Assembly: GCA_051453625.1 (NCBI GenBank)
Contig: JBOZIK010000001.1
Span: forward strand, 8,934,853 to 8,972,999
From: Welwitschia mirabilis
Lineage: Eukaryota > Gnetophyta > Gnetopsida > Welwitschiales
Direction: 5' to 3'
DNA length: 38,147 bases
How positions within the stretch are numbered: position 1 is the first letter of the stretch; the number at the start of each line of letters is the position of its first letter. The position numbers and the translations under genes were made by a program. This document shows positions 30,945 through 38,147 of this stretch, one piece after another. Under the pieces are notes generated by a model. The model was given only the letters and a program-made list of their open reading frames with translations, had not been told where the DNA came from and searched no databases.

Positions 30945-32440
30945 TTTCATAACACATTCATCTTTCCTGTTGGCGTCCCTTTTTTGTTCTCCCTTCATGT
31001 GACTATCGTCTTCTCACATGTATTTGTTGTCCTTTTGTATTTCTTTCTACTTCCCTTTCTTGGTTTTTGGAGAAAGCAAGCATGATTAAATTATCATCAA
31101 ATTATAAAGCAGAAGAGTATCCAAAAGGTGATGGAAGTGAGACAATAGCAGTCGGCAGGGGCCTACAATAAGGATATGGCAATGAAAAGATCATATCAAC
31201 TGAATGAAACACCTGAAGGGGATCTCTGAATCCCAACAAGGCTAAATAGACACAATCCAAAAGGGCACGAGACAAACTGAAAGGAGCTATGCCATTAGCT
31301 GGAGATGATGATTATCTCTACGCAATAAAAGAACAGGGAGTCAGAGCAAACTAATGTGCATTGTTGCTTATTGTACACATTTTTGGCATAGCATTCCTAA
31401 AATGTTCATTTGGATGAGATTTGCTAGTGTTGATTCCATGGGTGGCTCTCCAAAATATGAATTTGCATGACAGAGGGGTATTGAAGGCTTTGGATTCATC
31501 TTTCTGCTGTTGCCAGTTTTTCTGAAAGCTTTTTCTTTGAATATCCTAGTAGCATTGATCTTATGGACAAAGAGATTTTGATCTTTCTTCTTTGCATCCC
31601 GAATAGAAGAATCAATGAAAGCAGCTAGGAGTCATTATAGGTTAATAGACACAATTTTTCTGTGAGTGAATATGAGCTTAAAATGTATGTCCTCCCTCTT
31701 TTTGTTATCGTCATCTCTCTTTTGTTTTATAAATTTTGAACTCTGCTTCCTGTTGTTATCAAGTCCCTTAGTGTCATCAAAATTTTGGTGTATTTATTTC
31801 TTCATGTGTTGCATATATTCATTTGTTTACACATATGTCTCTTTTTCCTACCATTCTTTATAGCCTTGGCCACAGTCAAGGTTTCAAATTTGATATTCTT
31901 TTAACTTTATTTTAATATGACCAAACCATCTTTTATGTGTCCTATTTAGGAAAATAACTATGATGACTAGAGAAGCAAGGGTTGTCTCTTAAGTTATGAT
32001 TAAGTCTAGTCAGGATATTATGTGACATTTTGGCCCTCTCATTGTTGCTAGACTCAGCTAGGCGAATGTGGTGGTGGTGGTATGCTTATTAGTTATGAAA
32101 TTCAGCCTTTTTCCTTGAAATGATATAAAAAAGGATACATATGCTTTCTAAATCAATCTTAGATAAGGTAATGATAGTGAAACATGAATAATTCACTAGG
32201 AAATATATTGCATGACCAGTTTTAGGAAAACGACAAAGCATAACTCATGGAAATGTCAGAAAGTAAAGGTATCATGTACGTCTTACCATAGATCAATAGT
32301 AGCATCAATTATCAATGTAATCATGGAACCACACTTAGAAATACAATTTTGAAACATTGAGCACAAAATAATTTATGTGTGATGCTATGATACAGACATA
32401 CCCATTAAGATTCTTTCTAATTTTTCTCTACTATTTGAGT
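30945..32440. other. Unassigned AT-rich region
   Basis: The open frame 31666-31863 is a Phe/Ser-rich low-complexity reading. I found no domain, RNA gene or clear repeat. Confidence 0.5.
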
Positions 32441-32488
32441 NNNNNNNNNNCAAATGTCATAATCTGTGAAGATATTGTTGAAAATAAA

Positions 32489-32686
32489 CTACTCGTACCC
32501 ATTCCAAGTGCAAGGCGTGATTCGACAATCATCTGTCTGCATACACTTCCTGACATGTAGGTGGCAATAGAGGAAGGCTATCTCTCTGTTGTTTTCCTTG
32601 CCTACAGTTGGACCAAGCTGTTCTGCCCTAACACCTACGTTATAATCAACAATCATCCTAGCACAAGAATGTTTTAAGCATGTCAT
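32489..32686 (-). other. Possible exon of unknown protein
   Basis: A 65-codon open reading, less AT-rich than its surroundings, begins MTCLKHSCARMIVDYNVGVR and includes CHLHVRKCMQTDDC. I do not recognise it. The opposite strand also has a partly open reading. It lies between two 10-N gaps (32441-32450 and 32716-32725). It could be an exon, part of a mobile element or chance. Confidence 0.2.
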
Positions 32687-32725
32687 AACTAAAAGCTATT
32701 GGGCTATGGCAAAGTNNNNNNNNNN

Positions 32726-33000
32726 CCACTGTACCACGAGATTGTGGCAAGTCAGAGAGTACTCGTCAACTCACAAGTCTCTAAAAACTCCTGAGTCAGA
32801 TTCAAAGAAACTCACAAGTCTTTGTAAAACTCGTTAAGTCTGCGAGTTTGCATGAGTCTTGCTGAGCCTACGTAGGTCAGGGAGGGGGCAAAAGATTAAT
32901 TAAGAAAACACTTTTGCTGATATTTTTTAGGGCCCAGCAAGTTTTTAGGGTAGAAGAAAGCCTTTGCCCTCTTTCCTAATGCAGATTTCACTCAGATTTC
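32726..33000. repeat. Short degenerate repeats around 'actcacaagtct'
   Basis: actcacaagtctctaaaaac at 32769 and actcacaagtctttgtaaaa at 32810 are spaced 41 bp, and further actcg and gagtc words lie around them. The pattern may be the end of a decayed DNA transposon. This is weak. Confidence 0.35.
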
Positions 33001-33047
33001 ACATATTTTGGATTTTAAGAGAGGATTTTTGGAGTTAGTACAGCCTC

Positions 33048-33070
33048 TGAACTCCAAAGTTTGGAGTTCA
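33048..33070. repeat. Perfect 11-bp palindrome
   Basis: tgaactccaaa and tttggagttca around a central G (33059) would form a hairpin with an 11-bp stem. It lies just left of the longer inverted repeat. Confidence 0.9.
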
Positions 33071-33081
33071 AATAGGTTTTT

Positions 33082-33461
33082 AAGGAATGCTCACTTTTGG
33101 AAAGTCTATCATGGAGTCCAAACATGGACAGAATTAGGCAAAATTGTGGGGCAAAAAAGAAAGTTACAAATTAAGTCTTCTTTTGAATAAGGCACATGGA
33201 ATGCGGACTGTGTTTATCATATTCATTGTGAAAGATATCCTCACTTGTAGATGAAACTTTAATTGACATATCAGTACAACCTCCAATTATATCAATACAG
33301 GATATTGCATGCAAAGTGATTATATATTCATCTCTCTCATTAAAGGAATGATTAATCAATTAAAGGTGAGTACTGAAGGAAGAATTGATTTATAGGAGCT
33401 AAAACTGGATTCCTTGCCTTTAATCTGTTCATGATAGGTTTTCCAAAAGTGAGCATTCTTT
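33082..33461. repeat. 32-bp inverted repeat with a 316-bp interior
   Basis: Positions 33082-33113 and 33430-33461 are reverse complements of each other except for 3 positions. The interior has a minus-strand open frame (33171-33359) that I do not recognise. A small non-autonomous foldback or MITE-like element would fit, but no target duplication was found. Confidence 0.65.
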
Positions 33462-33469
33462 GCAGTTCA

Positions 33470-34255
33470 AAGTTTGTGAGCACTCTTTATAAACATCATT
33501 AAAATCCTTAGGATTGTATTCAAAGTGCTAAAATATGAGACTCTTTAGTGTCCATACCCTGGATCTTTGAAGAATCTCTTAACTCTGCTCAAAAGGATAC
33601 GTTACAACTGCTAATTAGCAGAGTGTTTAAACAAGAAAATATAGATTAGCGAATGTTAATGTAAACAATCGGTTGGTTATTGGCTTATTGCTATGTTTGG
33701 CTATTATGCTAATAGAAAGACAGATCAATGGGTAATCTATAATCATACAAACTTAGAATGGTACTGTGTATAGAAATACATTTTACGTTATTGTCGTATA
33801 GAGATCTTAGTTTAGAATTTCTCGTCCATGCTAAATTAATTTTCTTATAATTGAGTCTATTAATAGTTTTACACTTTCAGGTATTCCAATCATGTTCATG
33901 ATTGTATTGGTTTAAGCACTGTTGTATTGCTATAGACAGTTTTTTCCTTTTTACATGCTTAACTGTTCATTTGATTGGATACATTTTATCGTATTTGTTT
34001 TCTTTTGTTATGCAGTTTCAGTAGTCTCCCCAGTGTTTTGACCCACATTATATGATTGATTTCATTTAAAGTTTGGATGTGCTTACAATTTGAATGTTAT
34101 TTTAACTATGTTTACCGATTGATTAGTTTGGGATCTTCAACTGTAAACGTGAAAACCATTACAAAGTATTAAATCTTTTCTGACATAGATATCATTTTTT
34201 CCCCTAACTGGTGAAATTCATGGATATTTATATGAACCTCTTCCTATTGTGTCAG
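33470..34255 (+). other. Non-coding stretch upstream of the S28 exon, probably intron
   Basis: AT-rich, with no other exon of the family seen. It ends in a pyrimidine-rich stretch and an acceptor (ttcctattgtgtcag, 34241-34255). Confidence 0.5.
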
Positions 34256-34411
34256 GTTCTGGCAAGAAAGTTTGGAGCTATAATTGTTAGCCTTGAGCAT
34301 AGATATTATGGAAAAAGCATTCCTTTTAACACGTCAACGACAAGCAATCTGCGGTTTCTTTCATCCAAGCAAGCTCTTTTCGACTTAGCGACATTTCGTA
34401 AATATTACCAG
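34256..34411 (+). CDS. Single exon of a peptidase family S28 serine carboxypeptidase (EDA2 / prolylcarboxypeptidase-like)
   Basis: The exon has 52 codons in frame without a stop, starting VLARKFGAIIVSLEHRYYGK, then SIPF, and ending SSKQALFDLATFRKYYQ. It corresponds to a highly conserved N-terminal block of the plant S28 family (known plant members read nearly the same, with VLAKKFGA, LEHRYYGKS and YLSSKQALFDLA). Family members are secreted or vacuolar alpha/beta-hydrolase peptidases that cut after Pro. The catalytic Ser (in G-SY-G), Asp and His lie in later exons and are not in this piece. The acceptor ...gtgtcag and the donor gttttg fit exactly at both ends, in phase 0, so this reads as a true exon. 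The flanks are non-coding, and copia LTRs start 190 bp downstream. I found no other exon in the window. Either introns are very long or this is an isolated gene fragment. Confidence 0.85.
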
Positions 34412-34599
34412 GTTTTGTTGTATCACATATTTAATCTGTATGAGTGTGTATGAGAGTGATACATCTATCTTTTTCTCTCTTTATAAATTAAGGCTGCACT
34501 ATACATACACAGAGACACACATATTCGTTACATAAGTTTAAAAAATATGTACATTTGCTGAAGATGATGTCTTCTACTTACTGAAATAAATGCTGAAGT
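34412..34599 (+). other. Start of the intron after the S28 exon
   Basis: Begins with a gttttg donor and continues non-coding up to the copia LTR. Confidence 0.55.
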
Positions 34600-35078
34600 T
34601 GTTCTAAAGAGCATAGCCAAAAGCAACAATGGAATAGAGCAACAACAAACAAAAGACACACGAATTAACGTGGTTTAGGCCCTTTATACCCTATGTCTAT
34701 AGAATAGTGTAGAGCTCTTAATCTAATCAGAAAACAAGGACACAAGCTGTTGACAATAGCTTTGACAGGGCAAACAACAAGCTGTTGTCAATGGCTTTAA
34801 CAGGGCAAACGATCACTCAATCACTCACTCGAGCCAAGAGACAACATACATCCTCCCTCAAAAAACGTTTTATAAGCTCACATTATGATTAGAAACCCGA
34901 ATACTAGTGACAAAATCCTAAAGTTACATGGGAGCCCTTTAATTTAAACAATCCTTCATAAACAAGTAACTTTATAACATATGAGGAAACCTCATGCTTT
35001 TCCCTCATTTTACAATCAATGTTTTCCAACATAAAAGGGAAAAGTTAACTAGAAGGAAGATTTGGCTTCAATCTAACA
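34600..35078 (-). repeat. Copia LTR (479 bp), minus orientation, next to its RNase H
   Basis: On the minus strand it starts tgttagattgaagccaaatc and ends tttagaaca, the TG...CA form. It lies directly after a purine-rich tract (gccaaggagagaat, 35079-35092) and the RNase H remnant, as a 3' LTR should. It contains a 35-bp tandem repeat (34742-34776 and 34777-34811, acaagctgttg). There is no matching 5-bp duplication across this LTR, as expected for an LTR still joined to internal sequence. Confidence 0.8.
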
Positions 35079-35144
35079 ATTCTCTCCTTGGCACAAATCT
35101 GCCAGCCTTTAAGGAACAAAGAGATGCACTCTCTAGATGTTCAA

Positions 35145-35385
35145 TAGTTATGTTGTAACTATCCCACACTACTCTTCATAGAAGACATGCTTCTTTGTTG
35201 TTGCCACCTTTGTTAATGCATCAATATTCCTTTTAGTATGAATCTGTTGCATATCCATAAAGCCATCTTCTATTATGTCTTTGATAATTTGGACCATCAC
35301 ATCTATATGCTTGTTCCTTTCATGGTAAACAGGATTTTTAGCCAAAAAAATTGCACTTTAAGAATCACATAGGACATAATATTTC
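35145..35385 (-). pseudogene. Copia RNase H C-terminal fragment, broken
   Basis: The minus strand reads YYVLCDS, a stop where Gln is normal, SAIFLAKNPVYHERNKHIDV, then IIKDIIEDGFMDMQQIHTKR and ALTKV. This is the conserved end of plant copia polyproteins (CDNQSAI-LA-NPV-H-RTKHID, with a following H-RE and ADMLTK). The rest of the pol is cut off at about 35385 by another LTR, so this element is a 3' stump. Confidence 0.85.
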
Positions 35386-35731
35386 TTTTATCTTATTCCA
35401 GGAGAACTCAAAATCAACTCATTAGGAAACAATGAGCAAAAATAGCAAAGAACCTTGCAAGCCCATTTAACAAGGTTCAAGATCTCAAACCATTCAAAAC
35501 TCTTTATTAGAACAGCCAAAAACCTCTTGTATGTCTTCACCAACCCATGCTTCCATTTTATAGACTCATTTTAGGGTTTCAACTTTCAACTCTAAAAAGA
35601 ACCTTAACTCCACTCCCAACCCACATAGCTTACATACAAATAGCTTTTACAAGTTTATAAGGGCAGAGGCCCTTTTAGCCAATTAAGAGGAAGATAATAA
35701 GACAGGGAGACTTGACTTCATGATTCTAACA
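35385..35731 (-). repeat. Copia LTR, minus orientation, probably the 3' LTR of the element with gag
   Basis: The minus strand starts tgttagaatcatgaagtcaa just after cttcaagtggaacaa, which resembles the usual copia polypurine context. The far end is not exact, because sequence of the older copia RNase H begins near 35385. Its start resembles the LTRs at 34600-35078 and 37245-37612 (TGTT-GA..., then tgaag-caag). Confidence 0.6.
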
Positions 35732-35734
35732 TTG

Positions 35735-36190
35735 TTCCACTTGAAGACAAAGTTATTCACTTTTCAAATAAACAAAACTAGCATTAACAAATAACAAAAT
35801 GTTGAACGATAACATTACGATCCAATACAATGCTTTCACTGCTAACCACAACAAAGTAAAACAAGGAAAATGCAAAAGCACCAATAGGGATGTGCACCAC
35901 TTTCAAAGGAATATCCTTGCACAAAAACATCAAACCAGGACTAGGCCTTCTTAAGTTAAATAGATAGAAGATAGTAACAAAAAGGTATTAATAGGTACAA
36001 CCTTCAAAAGCTCCCAATCATGTAGTTTTGAAGTAGTCAACAACTATAAGATGTACATTAGGTAGAACAAAGACTTCCAAATGCACAAAGAACTCCTACT
36101 GGCTGCAGGTAATGTTCCCGGGAGAAAAACAACCCCCCACAACAAAAAAAGAAACAAAAAGTAAAAAAAAAGGGGTTTTGGTGGGGGAGG
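35735..36190 (-). pseudogene. Remainder of copia internal region, pol mostly deleted
   Basis: Only traces could be read, for instance a SKVFVLPNVHL-like stretch near 36040-36075 that could be the YVP block after the copia protease. The normal 3 kb of pol between gag and the 3' LTR is not here, so the element has a large internal deletion. Confidence 0.4.
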
Positions 36191-36194
36191 GGGG

Positions 36195-36905
36195 TGGACC
36201 AACTTGTCTTGAAGTTTTAGGGTTAGTCTTATAAGAGGAGACAACACCCTTATGAAGCTCTAGGCAGTTCTTTTTCACAGAGCGTTCTCCCTCTTGCTCT
36301 TAACAATCAAAGCCTCACCTGCAAATGAACATTCAATATTCGCTAAATGACAAATCTCTTCGGGCAAAACAACACCGACCGTCTCTTTAAAGTTTAGCAT
36401 AACCAAAGGATTGCTACCTAGTGCCACCACAAGGCTTTTTTATGAGTCAGGTGATAACTTAGAAACGTCACTGCCTTATCCTTATTAGAGTTTTTCACCC
36501 CAATTATAGTCACTTGTGAAATGATAGTGTTGAATCGTTGCAAATAATGGGTCATGCTTTCATTTGGTTGAGGTTTAACATGAGGCAAATTCCGATCCAG
36601 GAGATCCAATTTGGAATGATTTTCTTATGGTAGAGGTTCTCCCGCTTCTTCCACAAATCATTCATAGTCCTTTCTTCTTGCACATATGCAAGAACTAAAT
36701 CATTCAGATAGCATCGAATAACAACCACAGGTGTGTTGTCTGACTTGGCCAATTGGTATGAAAATATAGAACCTAGTTATGAGAGGGTTTTGTATAGGCA
36801 GTGCCAAATCCTTCTCATATAAAGGTCTTTTACATTTAGCTTCCAAAGGTCATAGCTCCTATTATCAAATCTGTCCACCAAAACAATGTTCTTCTCGATG
36901 TTGTA
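36195..36905 (-). pseudogene. Copia Gag, broken by frameshifts
   Basis: On the minus strand from about 36899: KNIVLVDRFDNRSYDLWKLN and VKDLYMRRIW (the F-G-NY-LWK-KM--LL start of copia gag), then after a shift DNTPVVVIRCYLNDLVLAYV and MNDLWKKRENLYHKK. After another shift comes ESMTHYLQRFNTIISQVTII with GVKNSNKDKAVTFL (the block with L-Q-FN-LI--L---G--I-DED-A--LL). The last part reads LGSNPLVMLNFKE and GEALIVKSKREN. The order fits the retrotransposon gag family of Ty1/copia (UBN2-type). No zinc knuckle was seen after it. Confidence 0.85.
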
Positions 36906-37244
36906 TATGGCTCTCACTCAAATAGGAATCACAAGTTTGTGAATCAAAAATCTATCTCAATACAAGCGATTGAAAACAACACACCAAATCCTACTTTCTT
37001 TGCTTATTCCAATTAGCGATCTTCCTTTGCTTCACTCCACTTCCTAGTACATAGGACTATTGATAAACTTCTACAAGGAACCCTCACTTAACAAATGTTA
37101 TGCTTCAATCCACAATCAAGAGCTTTGATATGACTATTTGTATTCTTTGAAGCTTTGGTTTCCAAACAAGAGCTTTGCACCACTTTCTTGAAGACATAGG
37201 CTAGTGATGAGATTGTTGTGCAATAGGTTTAAGCACGTATTTCA
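36905..37244 (-). other. Leader between copia LTR and gag
   Basis: About 340 bases without coding signal between the LTR at 37245-37612 and the gag start. The bases next to the LTR on the minus strand (tgaaatacgtgc) match the common copia primer site TGGTATCAGAGC at only 7 of 12 positions, so no primer site can be claimed. Confidence 0.4.
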
Positions 37245-37612
37245 TGTTATAGATTTATCAACAGGAATGCATTAAAATAGAACAAAAATCAAGCAAAAGA
37301 AAGAAACAACACACATAGAGTTACAAGGGTTGGGACTTTTTTACCCTACGTCCACAAGAAGTGATGTGGAGCTCTATTGATAATTTAAGAGCAATGTCAA
37401 GGCTACAACAAACAACCCTCAAGTAGGTTTAGATAAGCCCACGGTTAGGGTTTCAAGCCAATCTTAACTTTTATCCTTTCACCCTCCTTATTTTAATAAA
37501 TCACCCCAAGGGAGTTAACACCCTAACTCCCTTTTCCCATATTAATAGAGGAGTCAATATTAAAACTTAACATTACAACATAAAATAACAAACTTGGCTT
37601 CACATATCAACA
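37245..37612 (-). repeat. Copia LTR (368 bp), minus orientation; solo LTR or 5' LTR of the gag element
   Basis: The minus strand starts tgttgatatgtgaagccaag and ends aatctataaca. The 5 bases on each side are tttca (37240-37244) and tttga (37613-37617), which would be a target duplication with one mismatch and make it a solo LTR. Its position 340 bp before gag would instead suit a 5' LTR, but it does not match the LTR at 35385-35731 well enough to be its pair. Confidence 0.65.
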
Positions 37613-37681
37613 TTTGACACCATCCAATAATCTTGAGTATTGTAACTAGTGAATACAAGAGGTTAGAGAGTAAAAGAACAC

Positions 37682-37682
<1 letters not shown>

Positions 37683-37741
<59 letters not shown>
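37683..37741. repeat. (GA)n microsatellite, about 58 bases
   Basis: A pure AG run. The minus-strand open frame across it (poly Leu-Ser) is an artefact. Confidence 0.97.
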
Positions 37742-37744
<3 letters not shown>

Positions 37745-37973
37745 CAAATTGTTTAATAAGAAGATAGAGAAACAACAAAGAATCTCCACTAACAATGCAA
37801 GTTACTATGAAGTTCTAGTTGGTTGTCACCTAACTTGTCTCAAACCATATACCAATATAACATCAATATTCAATCATTACTCATTACACATCAATGCAAA
37901 TCAATACACAATTTGAGAATTAGAAATGTAATGTTTCATTTAGTCAAATATTTGAAATACATGACTTACATTG

Positions 37974-38147
37974 TGTTAGAGAAATGCAGCAGAGCAAAAG
38001 CAAACTGCAAACACCAACACACTAGATTTACGTGGAAAACCACAATGTGGGGAAAAACCACGGAAGCAATGCAGAGCTCTCTATTAGAATAAAAGAAAAG
38101 GGCAAGGATACAAGCCGTCCTCAATAGCCCATCTGATGACTCTTGAC
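37974..38147 (-). repeat. End of a copia-type LTR, minus orientation, cut by the window end
   Basis: The plus strand begins tgttagagaaatgcagcaga. The first 116 bases are the inverted match of 30825-30940 (about 94% identical by hand count). The rest runs out of the window. Confidence 0.8.

Noticed and set aside
34211-34255. Start codon at 34211 as the beginning of the S28 protein
   Set aside because: The family resemblance starts exactly after the acceptor at 34255; the sequence before it is intronic, and S28 proteins have a signal peptide and more N-terminal sequence.
36044-36278. Minus-strand proline-rich peptides
   Set aside because: They come from a G/C homopolymer-rich tract downstream of copia gag, with no motif.
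37560-37778. Minus-strand poly Leu-Ser protein
   Set aside because: It is a translation of the (GA)n microsatellite.
1-38147. CRISPR arrays, operons or bacterial features
   Set aside because: The repeats are plain tandem duplications, microsatellites and LTRs; the protein content is plant retroelement.
1-38147. tRNA or rRNA genes
   Set aside because: No cloverleaf with A- and B-box words and no rRNA blocks were noticed on reading; a covariance-model scan was not possible.

Overview
The window looks like nuclear DNA from a seed plant with a large, repeat-rich genome. It is AT-rich and broken by 13 runs of N. Most of it is decayed LTR retrotransposons of plant-specific lineages, and only one piece of host protein-coding gene is convincing. 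A gymnosperm would fit (long non-coding stretches, old LTR pairs still in place), but that is inference and nothing in the sequence fixes the species. All homology calls come from reading translations by eye.

Layout. (1) 90-3350, + strand: broken pol of an Athila/Tat-type Ty3/gypsy element (RT, RNase H, integrase), followed to about 5.6 kb by its repetitive 3' region. (2) 5.6-13.8 kb: mostly unassigned AT-rich DNA with an 83-bp tandem duplication, an unidentified ORF remnant at 6.4-7.6 kb and a 95-bp tandem repeat that runs into a 741-N gap. (3) 13.99-14.33 kb: integrase tail of a Ty1/copia element. (4) 14825-26709: an almost complete but dead 11.9-kb Tat-lineage Ty3/gypsy element with both LTRs, gag, protease, RT, RNase H, a second (aRNH-type) RNase H, integrase, polypurine tract and a 4-of-5-base target duplication. 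(5) 26.75-27.25 kb: the same copia resumes with RT and RNase H fragments, so the Tat element is nested inside it. (6) 27.3-34.2 kb: mostly unassigned DNA with small tandem duplications, a copia-type LTR end and a small inverted repeat. (7) 34256-34411: one clean exon of a peptidase family S28 serine carboxypeptidase. (8) 34.6-38.1 kb: a cluster of copia LTRs, an RNase H remnant and a gag remnant, all on the minus strand, running off the window end.

The retroelement proteins are full of stops and frameshifts. Many stops stand where Trp or Gln is expected, as C-to-T decay of methylated, silenced DNA would give. D-D-35-E integrase spacing and a YMDD RT motif can still be read. I see no new functional system. 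The points most worth checking are the nested insertion, an out-of-order RNase H next to a 10-N gap (real rearrangement or misjoin), a non-coding spacer between protease and RT, and the isolated S28 exon among mobile DNA.
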